DNA of 62,084 nucleotides from Sinorhizobium sp. 6-70 (GTDB lineage: Bacteria > Pseudomonadota > Alphaproteobacteria > Rhizobiales > Rhizobiaceae). The stretch is from positions 478,432 to 540,515 of the forward strand of contig NZ_JASKLS010000001.1 in the NCBI RefSeq assembly GCF_030124375.1, given 5' to 3'. A program made the translations under genes and the position numbers. The notes under the pieces were generated by a model. The model was not told the origin of the DNA. It made no database searches and was given only the letters and a program-made list of their open reading frames with translations. Below, in pieces: positions 16,632 to 24,748 of the stretch; the stretch's first letter is position 1, and every line of letters begins with the position of its first letter.

Positions 16632-17192
16632 TTAAAACCCCGCGCCCGGCTGCGCAAGGTAGGCTTCCTCGGCCGGTGTCGAGACCCGGCCGAGAATGGC
16701 GTTGCGGTGCGGAAAGCGGCCGAATTGCTCGATCACCTGGCGGTGGCGGATGGCATAATCGAGATAGTCGGCGTCGCCGAGCTCGGTGAAGAGTTTTACC
16801 GCCATCGTCTGGTCGGTCAGGTTTTCCGAATGCTCGAAAGGCAAGTAGAAGAAGGCGCGCCATTCCTTCGGCACGGCGAGATCCGCGCTAGCGCCGACGG
16901 CGAGCTTCGCCTCGCGCAGCGCCAGGCAATCGGTGGCGAAAGCGAGCGGCGAGGCGCGATACATGTTGCGCGGCAACTGGTCGAAGAGGAGAACAGCCGC
17001 CAGCCAGTGTTCGGGTGTTGCCCGCCAGGCGTCGTCGAGCTTTCTCGAAAGTGCCAGATGCGAGGTCTGGAAGCATTGCATGCATTGCCGGTCGAGCTCT
17101 GCATTCGGCGTAAACCACAGGTCGTAGGAAAGCTCCGTGAACCAAAACTTCAGGACCTCTTCCGGCGTGCAGATCGCGATCTCGTCAGTCAT
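16632..17192 (-). CDS. DUF924-family protein
   Basis: A 186-residue soluble helical protein of the DUF924 type. Family features include [18 protein letters not shown] at the N-terminus, [16 protein letters not shown] in the middle and [12 protein letters not shown] and [20 protein letters not shown] in the C-terminal half. The fold is TPR-like; no enzymatic role is established. It is probably co-transcribed with the GFA gene downstream. Length is normal for the family. Confidence 0.88.
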   Translation of the reverse strand: MTDEIAICTPEEVLKFWFTELSYDLWFTPNAELDRQCMQCFQTSHLALSRKLDDAWRATPEHWLAAVLLFDQLPRNMYRASPLAFATDCLALREAKLAVGASADLAVPKEWRAFFYLPFEHSENLTDQTMAVKLFTELGDADYLDYAIRHRQVIEQFGRFPHRNAILGRVSTPAEEAYLAQPGAGF

Positions 17193-17428
17193 TCACTTCC
17201 TCTCGTCAATTCCGACCATCAGATAGGGGGCGATCATGCGGTTTCCACCGCCGATCGGCAATGCTCGCACCGATGGAACGCGAAGAATTGCGGGCGGCAC
17301 GGCGCGGGCGGAGCCGGCTGTGTCAACGGACGCCGGAGACTCCAGGCCGCCGACGCAGCGTGAATGACTCTTGGAGGTGGATTAAAGCGCAGGCAAATCG
17401 CTACCTGCCATCGGCGGACATGCCACGC

Positions 17429-17902
17429 TCACCGCCGCTGCAGCAGCGCCCGGCCGATGGGCTTCGGCGGCTCGGCGCGCAGCACCAGCGAGGTCGTCAC
17501 CGCCCCGAACCTTGCGATCGAGTCAACGATCGTTTCAAGCTCTCCGGGCGACGGCACAAGCACCTTCAGCAGGAAACAATCCTCCCCGGTCAGCCGCAGC
17601 ACCTCGATGATATGCGGCATCTCGGCAAACTGCTTGAGACAGGGCCGGATGTTTTCGTGCGTGGTGCGCAGCCGGATGACCGCCATCATGCCCAGTCCGA
17701 GCGCACCGGCGTCGACGCGCGCTCCATAGCCGCTGATGAAACCACGCTCCTCCAGCCGCTTGACCCGTTCGGACGTTGCCGGCTGCGAGAGCCCCACCCG
17801 TCGCCCCAGTTCCGAGATCGCAATGCGCCCATCCTCCTGCAGTGTTTCCAGGATGGCGATGTCGGTTGGATCGAGCGCGCGATGATTTTCTACCAACGTC
17901 AT
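17429..17902 (-). CDS. Lrp/AsnC-family transcriptional regulator
   Basis: A 157-residue regulator with an N-terminal winged helix-turn-helix (ILETLQEDGRIAISELGRRVGLSQPATS read in two parts near residues 18-45) and a C-terminal RAM/AsnC ligand domain. The ATG is at 17902. It is divergent from the RBBP9-like hydrolase with a 106-bp gap, so it may control that gene or itself. The effector, usually an amino acid, cannot be told from the sequence. Confidence 0.9.
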   Translation of the reverse strand: MTLVENHRALDPTDIAILETLQEDGRIAISELGRRVGLSQPATSERVKRLEERGFISGYGARVDAGALGLGMMAVIRLRTTHENIRPCLKQFAEMPHIIEVLRLTGEDCFLLKVLVPSPGELETIVDSIARFGAVTTSLVLRAEPPKPIGRALLQRR

Positions 17903-18008
17903 ACGGGGCCTTCAATTCATCGGAAACCGGAGCTGTTTTCCGATAGTTCTGCATTCCGAGTGAAAAGAAAAGCCGTCATCCTCGCCCTGCACAACCGTAG
18001 GAGAAACC

Positions 18009-18566
18009 ATGACGAACATCATCATCTTGCCGGGCATCAGCGGCTCAGGCGAGGCCCATTGGCAGACGCTCTGGGAGAAAGAAGATCCGCGAATGCAGCG
18101 GTTCCGGCCGACGAACTGGAACGAGCCCCAGCTTCCCGACTGGATTTCCGCGCTGGAGCGTTCAGTCACCGCGGCGCCCGCGCCGCCAATCCTCGTGGCG
18201 CACAGCCTCGCCTGCCTTCTCGTTGCGCACTGGCAGCAGGTTTCCACGCTGCCAATCGCCGGCGCATTCCTCGTTGCGGTGCCGGATCCACAAGGAGCCG
18301 CCTTTCCGAACGAGGCGAAGAGCTTCGCGAACCCGCCAACGGGGGCGCTTCGCTTCCCCTCCCTTATCGTGGCCAGCGCCGACGACCCTTACGGCACGCT
18401 CGACTATGCCCGCGCCCGTGCCGGCCAATGGCAAAGCCGCCTCGTCGAAATCGGCGCGTGCGGTCATATCAATGGCGAAAGCGGGTTGCGTGACTGGCCG
18501 GCAGGGCTGGATCTGCTGAGGTCGTTTGCTGCGGAATGCACGGAGATGGCGGGACGAAGGACATGA
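18009..18566 (+). CDS. RBBP9/YdeN-family alpha/beta hydrolase
   Basis: A 185-residue serine hydrolase. It opens with NIIILPGISGSGEAHWQTLW, typical of the RBBP9/YdeN family, and has the nucleophile motif AHSLAC around residue 64. A late aspartate (SADDPYG) and histidine (GHING) complete a plausible catalytic triad. The ATG at 18009 follows AGGAGAAACC. It lies opposite an Lrp-type regulator. The substrate is unknown. Confidence 0.87.
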   Translation: MTNIIILPGISGSGEAHWQTLWEKEDPRMQRFRPTNWNEPQLPDWISALERSVTAAPAPPILVAHSLACLLVAHWQQVSTLPIAGAFLVAVPDPQGAAFPNEAKSFANPPTGALRFPSLIVASADDPYGTLDYARARAGQWQSRLVEIGACGHINGESGLRDWPAGLDLLRSFAAECTEMAGRRT

Positions 18567-18695
18567 CAAACCAACCGTTCGAAACTCATTGCGACGAGGC
18601 GCAGGATCCTCCTCACCGTCTCCTCATCCCTGGCCCCTTCTGCCGTCATTTCCAGCGCCATCTCCCGAGAAGGCACACGACGCCAGAAGCGAAGC

Positions 18696-19778
18696 TCACC
18701 CCCGCCGCTTGAGGATGGCGATAAACGCGATCCCGCCGGCAAGGCCGGTGACGACGCCGATCGGCATGTCCTCGGGCGCCATGACGATGCGGGCGACAAG
18801 GTCGGCAGCGATCAGCGCGAGCGCGCCGGCAAAGGCGGAAAGCGGGATGACGCGGACATTGTCGCTACCGGCGAAGAGGCGGACGAAATGCGGGATCATC
18901 AGCCCGACGAAGCCGATCGCGCCGGAGAATGCCACCATAACGCCGGTGAGAAGCGCGGTGATGACGAAGAGCATCAGGCGGAAGCCGCGCACCGGAATGC
19001 CGAGCGTCATCGCCGTCTCGTCGCCCATGGCGAGCGCATTGATCTCGCGCGCCCGCACGATCAGCCAGCCGAGTGAGACGGTGAGCGCCAGCGCCGGATA
19101 GATAAGATGCGGCCATTGCGCGAGGCCGAGGCCGCCGAGCATCCAGAAGATCACCGTGTGTACGGCGCGCGGATCGCCGAGGAAGATCAGGAGATTGCCG
19201 ACCGCCGTCAGCGTGAAGGCGACGGCGACGCCGGAAAGCACGAGCCGATCGGCCCCGGTGCCGAGCACACGGGTGACGAGCGCCACCAGTGCGGTGGCGC
19301 CAAGCGCACCGGCGAAGGCGAAGAGCGGCACCGTCGCAAGGCCGAGGATAAGACCGGTATGGAGCAGCGCGACGATGGCACCGAGCGCCCCGCCGGCCGA
19401 GACGCCGAGCAGATGCGGATCGGCAAGCGGGTTACGCGTCACCGATTGCAACACCGCGCCGGTGACCGCAAGCCCGGCACCGACGAGCCCGGCAAGCGCC
19501 ACGCGCGGCAGGCGCACGTCCCAGACGATGCTTTCGCGCCCGGCCGACCACAGGACCTCGACGCTGCCCGGCACGATCTTCGCGGCAATGATCGCCCAGA
19601 CGGTCGCGACCGGAATCGGCGCCGAACCGAGCGAGACGCCGACGGTGACGGTGAGGCAAAGCACAAGCAGCGCCGCGAGGATGAAGAGTGTGGTTTTCAC
19701 GAGGGGCTGGAGCTTCCGGGTTTCTCGGACTTGAAGGGACAATGCCACCTTGGCTGCAGCATCATCGTTGGAAATCAT
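18696..19778 (-). CDS. FecCD/BtuC-type ABC transporter permease
   Basis: A 360-residue permease with about ten membrane helices, of the BtuC/FecCD/FhuB type. Characteristic segments are RLPRVALAGLVGAGLAVTGA, NPLADPHLLGVSAGGALGA and the late GFVGLMIPHFVRLFAGSDN. It is the last gene of the riboswitch-headed operon, 231 bp after the binding-protein gene; that gap contains a strong hairpin. No good ribosome site precedes the ATG at 19778, so a start a few codons in is possible. The likely cargo is a corrinoid or cobalt chelate, inferred from the riboswitch. Confidence 0.92.
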   Translation of the reverse strand: MISNDDAAAKVALSLQVRETRKLQPLVKTTLFILAALLVLCLTVTVGVSLGSAPIPVATVWAIIAAKIVPGSVEVLWSAGRESIVWDVRLPRVALAGLVGAGLAVTGAVLQSVTRNPLADPHLLGVSAGGALGAIVALLHTGLILGLATVPLFAFAGALGATALVALVTRVLGTGADRLVLSGVAVAFTLTAVGNLLIFLGDPRAVHTVIFWMLGGLGLAQWPHLIYPALALTVSLGWLIVRAREINALAMGDETAMTLGIPVRGFRLMLFVITALLTGVMVAFSGAIGFVGLMIPHFVRLFAGSDNVRVIPLSAFAGALALIAADLVARIVMAPEDMPIGVVTGLAGGIAFIAILKRRG

Positions 19779-19921
19779 AGGGTTGCATAGCCTTCTTCAT
19801 GCGGCCAAAGACGTAACGGGAGACGTCGCAGTCCGCCGCTCCCTGCCGCGACAACGTTCGGGAGCGTCGTGGTGCCGGCAGCAGGTGTGCCTCCTTTCTC
19901 CCGTCCAGCGGTTCCCGCGCA

Positions 19922-19952
19922 CCTCATTCCTGTGCTTGTCACAGGAACGAGG
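19922..19952. terminator. Strong hairpin between the binding-protein and permease genes
   Basis: A 13-bp stem with one mismatch (arms 19922-19934 and 19940-19952, CTTGT loop) whose core is TTCCTGTG and CACAGGAA. It sits in the 231-bp gap inside the transporter operon. It could be an attenuator or an mRNA-stabilising stem that raises binding protein over permease. The core resembles a stem-loop I recall as recurrent in rhizobial genomes. Confidence 0.5.
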
Positions 19953-20009
19953 TCAGTGTGGCCGCCCCTACGCAACTGACCTGGTAGGAGACCTCGACGC
20001 CACAGGCTC

Positions 20010-20960
20010 TCACATCGCCTCGGCATGAAAACTCTTGGCCAGCCGCCGGATCGCCTCGATATTGCGCGGGCCTGGGGTCGCCTCGACATAGTCGAGCACG
20101 ACGAAGCGGTCGTTTTTCACCGCGTCCACGTTCTTGAAGGCCGGATTACTCTTCATGAAGGCGATCTTCTGCTCGGCGGTCACCTGCCCGTAATTGACGA
20201 TCACCACAACTTCCGGATTGCGATCGATCACCGGCTCCCAGGAGATCTCCGTCCAGCTCTTCTCGACGTCGTCCATGATGTTGACGCCGCCGGCCGCTTC
20301 GATCATCGCGGTCGGGATGCCGTAGCGCCCGGAGGTGAAGGGCTTCTCCTCGCCGGAATCATAGACGAAGACACGCGCTGGCCGCCGCTGGGCGCCCTTG
20401 ATCTCGGCAGTGATCTCGGCAAGCTCACCGCGATAGCCCGCGACCAGCGCTTCGGCGCTCTCCTCGACGCCGAAGATCCGGCCGAGGTTCAGGAGGTCGA
20501 CGAACATGTCCTCCATCGTCGGCTTGCCCTTCGCCATGATGTGGATGCAGCTTTCGGTCAGCTCATAAACCTTGATGCCGAACGGCATGAGCGTTTCCGG
20601 GGTCACCTCGCCGCCGACCTTCATGCCGTAGTTCCAGCCAGCGAAGTAGAAATCGGCGTCGGCATTCAGCAGCACTTCCTTCGTCGGATATTTTTCCGCA
20701 AGCTCCGGCAGTTCCCTGACGCCCTCGCGCAAGCGCTCGTCCAGCGTCTTCCACCCCGAAACGCCGGTATAGCCGACCATCCGGTTCTGCAGCTTCAACG
20801 CCAGCATCATCTCGGTGAGATTGACGTCGTTGGAAACCGCCCGCTGCGGTGCCGCATCGAATGTGATCTCGCGGTCGCAGCTCTTGACAGTGACGGGATA
20901 AGCAAGCGCCGGGACGGCGGCGAGCACAAGCGCGCCGGCGGCAAAAAGAAGTCTCTTCAT
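20010..20960 (-). CDS. ABC transporter periplasmic substrate-binding protein
   Basis: A 316-residue class III (BtuF/FepB-like) binding protein. The signal peptide is MKRLLFAAGALVLAAVPALA. The mature protein has the helical-backbone layout with VYELTESCIHIMAKGKPTM and an SWEPVIDRNPEVVVIVNYGQ segment. Its start overlaps the ATPase stop by four bases (ATGA). Within a cobalamin-riboswitch operon it probably binds corrinoid or a cobalt chelate. Iron-siderophore uptake is the main alternative for this fold. Confidence 0.9.
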   Translation of the reverse strand: MKRLLFAAGALVLAAVPALAYPVTVKSCDREITFDAAPQRAVSNDVNLTEMMLALKLQNRMVGYTGVSGWKTLDERLREGVRELPELAEKYPTKEVLLNADADFYFAGWNYGMKVGGEVTPETLMPFGIKVYELTESCIHIMAKGKPTMEDMFVDLLNLGRIFGVEESAEALVAGYRGELAEITAEIKGAQRRPARVFVYDSGEEKPFTSGRYGIPTAMIEAAGGVNIMDDVEKSWTEISWEPVIDRNPEVVVIVNYGQVTAEQKIAFMKSNPAFKNVDAVKNDRFVVLDYVEATPGPRNIEAIRRLAKSFHAEAM

Positions 20961-21817
20961 CGGGTGGCTCCTGTGGAACGGGAGGATCGCGCGGCGGGCA
21001 TTGCGTCGGGCCGCGAGAGCGCGAAGGAAAAGCGGGAAACGTGGCCCGCGGCATCGGCATGCGCGGTGGCATGGACGCCGAAGGCGGCCGAAAGCGCCGC
21101 GGGCCTCAGCACGGTCTCCGGCGGGCCGAAAGCTGCAAGCCGCCCCTCCGTCAGGATCGCCACATCGGTCGCGAACTCGGCCGCGAGATTGATGTCGTGC
21201 AGCGTCGTGACGATCGTCAGCTTCAGCGTCTGCAACAGATCGAGGATTTCGAGCTGGTGGCGGATGTCGAGGTGGTTGGTCGGCTCGTCGAGGATGATGA
21301 TCTTCGGTTCCTGGGCAAGCGCCCGGGCAATCAGCACGCGCTGCTTCTCGCCGCCCGAAAGCGTGGCGAACTGGCGGCGCGCAAGATGGGCAAGGTCGAG
21401 ATGCTCGAGCGCATGCGCCACCCGCTCGCGGTCGCGATCGCTCCAGCCGCTGATCCCCTCGCGGCGCGGGATTCGCCCCATCATCACGACGTCGCGGACG
21501 CTGAAGGGAAAATCGCCCGGCATTTCCTGCAAGACGACGGCGATCGTCCTTGCCGCCTCACGCGCACTCATCCCCCAGAGGTTCACGCCGTCGACCTCGA
21601 TACGACCGGCGACCGGCTCGACCGCCCGATAGAGGCAGCGCAGTAGTGAGGTCTTGCCGGCGCCGTTCGGGCCGATGATCGCGAGCCGGTTGCCCGGCGC
21701 GATGGAAAAGCCGATGTTGCGGACCAGCCGAAGGCCGGCGCGCGGTCCCCACTCCAGGCCTTCGACGCGCAGGCTGGCGCCTGCGCCCCGCTGCAAGCAA
21801 CTGAATTCGTCGCTCAT
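20957..21817 (-). CDS. ABC transporter ATP-binding protein (BtuD/FecE type)
   Basis: A 286-residue ATPase. Walker A is GPNGAGKTSLL near residue 50, the signature is LSGGEKQRVLIARAL and Walker B is IIILDEPTNHLD, followed by the H-loop THDI-type segment TTLHDINLA. The C-terminal 40 residues are poorly conserved. The ATG at 21817 follows GGAGGGCG; the frame is open upstream to 21958 without support. It lies 19 bp after the DUF1636 gene. Confidence 0.93.
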   Translation of the reverse strand: MSDEFSCLQRGAGASLRVEGLEWGPRAGLRLVRNIGFSIAPGNRLAIIGPNGAGKTSLLRCLYRAVEPVAGRIEVDGVNLWGMSAREAARTIAVVLQEMPGDFPFSVRDVVMMGRIPRREGISGWSDRDRERVAHALEHLDLAHLARRQFATLSGGEKQRVLIARALAQEPKIIILDEPTNHLDIRHQLEILDLLQTLKLTIVTTLHDINLAAEFATDVAILTEGRLAAFGPPETVLRPAALSAAFGVHATAHADAAGHVSRFSFALSRPDAMPAARSSRSTGATR

Positions 21818-21836
21818 GAAAACGCCCTCCCCGTGC

Positions 21837-22247
21837 TCACTGCAGCCGCCCCGCGGTCTCCTCGGAAACGAGGAGCGCCGCCGGAATGCGCGCAAGGCCT
21901 TTGCCCGCCGGGCCCAAGGCGGGACGCGGAAAGGCATCAAACGCCTGACCTTCGGCACAGGCAGCGGCGAAGCTGACGAGATCGTCTATGTCTTCATCCG
22001 GCGAGATGTCGCCGAAGAGATAGGTCGCCCTGCCGGTCGCTTGGAAGGCGATCGTGCACGGCCGCGTGCAGGCCGTCATTGCCACCGTGCCGGCGATGGA
22101 GAAATCCTGGTCGAGAGGTCGGCCGAGCGCGGAAACGCTGCGGTTCAACTGCGCGAGCAGCTCGGCGCCGGGTCGGCACGGGCCTCCCGTGAAGCGGCAA
22201 TCGGTGCAGAGGGTTATCTTGTGCTGTCGCAAGTCTGAATTCGCCAT
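21837..22247 (-). CDS. DUF1636 metal-binding-type protein
   Basis: A 136-residue DUF1636 protein. Cysteines occur in ITLCTDCRFTGGPCRPG near residue 11 and AMTACTRPCTIAF near residue 57, a pattern suited to a metal or iron-sulfur site. The family is often found beside cobalt and cobalamin genes (recalled), which agrees with the upstream riboswitch. The ATG at 22247 follows GGAGAC; that ribosome site can pair with GTCTCC encoded at 22296-22301, a possible expression platform. Its role in cobalt handling is an inference. Confidence 0.82.
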   Translation of the reverse strand: MANSDLRQHKITLCTDCRFTGGPCRPGAELLAQLNRSVSALGRPLDQDFSIAGTVAMTACTRPCTIAFQATGRATYLFGDISPDEDIDDLVSFAAACAEGQAFDAFPRPALGPAGKGLARIPAALLVSEETAGRLQ

Positions 22248-22364
22248 GGCTTGTCTCCGCCGGGCTGGGCCGGAGAGAAAATGGCGAAGATGCAAGGAGA
22301 CGGTTGCCCGCCAAGCAGTAGCCAGTTCTTTTCCATCGGAACACCCCGTCCGTTGTGGTTGATC

Positions 22365-22515
22365 GGTTCGATGGCAGGTCTCCTGGCTCGCGGGTCGCCG
22401 CGCATCCACGTCTTCCCGGCTGTTCGCCAGTGACATGGTGTGAATGCGCTTTCCGCTCACAGTTGCGGGGGCAGCCACGGTTTCGGCCCCTCCTGGGTCG
22501 TCCTCACCGTGTTCC
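22365..22515 (-). promoter_or_regulatory. Cobalamin (AdoCbl) riboswitch
   Basis: On the minus strand the conserved core GCCCCCGCAACTGTGAGCGG lies at 22454-22473. It is followed by a segment of the form CGGGAAGACGTGGATGCG and then the B12 box AGCCAGGAGACCTGCC at 22373-22388. The element lies about 120 nt before the DUF1636 start. Cobalamin binding normally represses downstream expression, so the transporter operon should be induced when corrinoid is scarce. Confidence 0.95.
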
Positions 22516-22776
22516 CTTTTCAGCCGCTTCCGGATCACGAAAGCAGCACCATCGCGCTCTTGGTGGCATGAATCGCGCCCCGAGGCAACCGGTGGACGAA
22601 GGGCGAAAGGAGATATCAACATGGGTGGGTAGCTCGTTGAGTGGCTGCGTTTCGTTACTAAATAACATTACATCACGCAAGACAGAAACGACGTCGCGAG
22701 CGCTTTGTCACAGAAATCCCGCGGCCGACGTCCTTGGGTGCCGGAGACGCTTGACAACGTGGGCCAAGCGCCCGCC

Positions 22777-23658
22777 TCACACCGAAAACAGGTTCTCCGC
22801 CATGAAATCCACGAAGACCCGAAGTTTGGGTGAAAGGTAGCGGCTCGAAGGCCAGAGGATCCGGAACGGTCCGGAATGTTCGACATGGTCGTCGAGCACG
22901 CTGACGAGCGTGCCGTCGCGAAGCTGGCGGCGGATGCCGACGTCCGGCAGGCAGGCGATGCCGAGCCCCTGCTCGGCCATGTAGATCAGCGGCTCGATGG
23001 TGTTGACGACCGCCGTCGTCGGCAACTCGATATCCCTCTCTCCGCGCCGGAGCGGCCAACGCTCGAACTTGCCGCTGGTCGCGTAGCGGTGCTGCAGGCA
23101 CGCGTGGGATGTGAGGTCTTCCGGAGTTCGCGGCACGCCTCTTGCCGCAAAATAACCGGGCGAGCCGACGAGCATGAGCCGGAAGGTCCCAAGCGAGCGG
23201 ATCATCAGCCGCGAGTCGCTGACCTCGCCGGCGCGCACGACCGCGTCGAAGCCTTCATCGATGACATCGACGAGCCGGTCGCTGAAATCGAGGTCGAGCT
23301 CGATCTCCGGATAGGCGCGCATGAAGGCCGTAAGCGCGGGCATCATCAGCATGCCGATGAGCGGCATGCTGACGCGCAGCTTGCCGCGTGGCGCGCCCTG
23401 CGTCTGGGCGATCTCCTGTTCGGCCGCCTCGACTTCCAGGAAGATGCGTCGGCAGCGTTCGAGGAAGAGCGCGCCTTCAGGCGTCAGCGTGATCGAGCGG
23501 GTGGAGCGATGGAAGAGCCGCACGCCGAGCCGTTCTTCCAACCGCGCCACCGCCTTGCCGATCGCCGATGACGATACGCCCAGTTGCCGCCCGGCGAGCG
23601 TGAAGCTGCGGGCGTCCGCCGCCTGGACGAAAGCGTTGAGAGATCCGAGACTGTCCAT
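22777..23658 (-). CDS. LysR-family transcriptional regulator
   Basis: A 293-residue LysR regulator. The helix-turn-helix is at residues 15-45 (FTLAGRQLGVSSSAIGKAVA), followed by the usual RLFHRSTRSITLTPEG. The rest is a periplasmic-binding-like effector domain. The ATG at 23658 follows GGAG ten bases upstream. It is divergent from the polysaccharide deacetylase gene with a 153-bp shared promoter region, so it probably controls that gene. The effector is unknown. Confidence 0.9.
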   Translation of the reverse strand: MDSLGSLNAFVQAADARSFTLAGRQLGVSSSAIGKAVARLEERLGVRLFHRSTRSITLTPEGALFLERCRRIFLEVEAAEQEIAQTQGAPRGKLRVSMPLIGMLMMPALTAFMRAYPEIELDLDFSDRLVDVIDEGFDAVVRAGEVSDSRLMIRSLGTFRLMLVGSPGYFAARGVPRTPEDLTSHACLQHRYATSGKFERWPLRRGERDIELPTTAVVNTIEPLIYMAEQGLGIACLPDVGIRRQLRDGTLVSVLDDHVEHSGPFRILWPSSRYLSPKLRVFVDFMAENLFSV

Positions 23659-23811
23659 CCGCCAAACTCCATTTCGGACATTTTCGTCCGATGTGCTCGG
23701 AATTGTAGCGCATTTTTCCACGACTTCGAGTGGCTTACCTTCAACCAGCGCGGCAGATCGCCCTCTTCGGAAGGCCGCCTGCCGCCCATGATTTCACTGA
23801 AGGAGAAAGCC

Positions 23812-24708
23812 ATGTCAGAGGTTTCAACGGCACCACAGCACCACGACCGTTTTGATTATTCCGCCATCATCGATCGTCCGCCGCTGCGCTGGCCGGGCGG
23901 TGCAAGGGTTGCGGTCTGGATCGTGCCCAATGTCGAGCACTTCCTGTTCGACCGTCCGTCCAGTTCGATCACGCAGTTGACCGCCGGCTTCGTGCCCGAC
24001 GTGCTGAACTATTCGTGGCGCGATTTCGGCGCCCGCGTCGGCATCTGGCGGCTGATGGAGGTGATGGAGAAATACGGGATCAAGGGCACGGTGGCGCTCA
24101 ATTCCGACGTCTGCGAGCAGTATCCGCGCATCATCGAGGCCGGCAAGGCGCTCGGTTGGGAATGGATGGGCCACGGCACCAACAACTCGACGATGATCAA
24201 TGGCCAGCCGGAGGAAGAGGAGCGCCAGATCATAGGAACCGTGATCGAGACGATCGAGCGAAGCACCGGAAAGAAGCCGCGCGGCTGGCTGAGCCCGGGC
24301 CTCACGGAATCGCACCGCTCGCTCGACCTGCTTGCCGAAGCCGGCATCGAATATGTCGCCAACTGGGTCAACGACGAGCAGCCGTATCCGATGCGGGTGA
24401 AGAGCGGCTCGATCCTGTCGCTGCCCTATTCGGTCGAAATCAACGACTTTGCCGCCTTTCTCGAACAGGGTCAGAGCGGCGAGGCCTTTGCGCAGACGAT
24501 CCGCGACCAGTTCGACGTGCTCTACGAGGACGGCGCGCAAACGGGGCGCGTGATGGCGATCTGCCTGCACCCGTTCCTGATCGGCCATCCTCACCGCAGC
24601 AAGCATTTCGCGAGCGCTCTGGCCCATATCACCTCGCGCCGCGAGGTGTGGCTGGCGACCGGCGGCGAGATCGCCGACTGGTACAGGAGGAACTATCTGA
24701 AGAACTGA
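23812..24708 (+). CDS. Polysaccharide deacetylase-family hydrolase (PuuE-like)
   Basis: A 298-residue NodB-homology protein without a signal peptide. Its features (ALNSDVCEQYPRIIEAGK, WEWMGHGTNNSTMING, GWLSPGLTESHRSLDLLAEAG, ICLHPFLIGHPHRSK) match cytoplasmic PuuE-type amide hydrolases, so a small cyclic amide such as a purine catabolite is a likelier substrate than a polysaccharide. The ATG follows AAGGAGAAAGCC. It faces a LysR gene. The exact substrate is not determined by the sequence. Confidence 0.85.
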   Translation: MSEVSTAPQHHDRFDYSAIIDRPPLRWPGGARVAVWIVPNVEHFLFDRPSSSITQLTAGFVPDVLNYSWRDFGARVGIWRLMEVMEKYGIKGTVALNSDVCEQYPRIIEAGKALGWEWMGHGTNNSTMINGQPEEEERQIIGTVIETIERSTGKKPRGWLSPGLTESHRSLDLLAEAGIEYVANWVNDEQPYPMRVKSGSILSLPYSVEINDFAAFLEQGQSGEAFAQTIRDQFDVLYEDGAQTGRVMAICLHPFLIGHPHRSKHFASALAHITSRREVWLATGGEIADWYRRNYLKN

Positions 24709-24748
24709 GCCTGTTCCCGGACGGAACCCGCGACATACTTTCCCGGAA

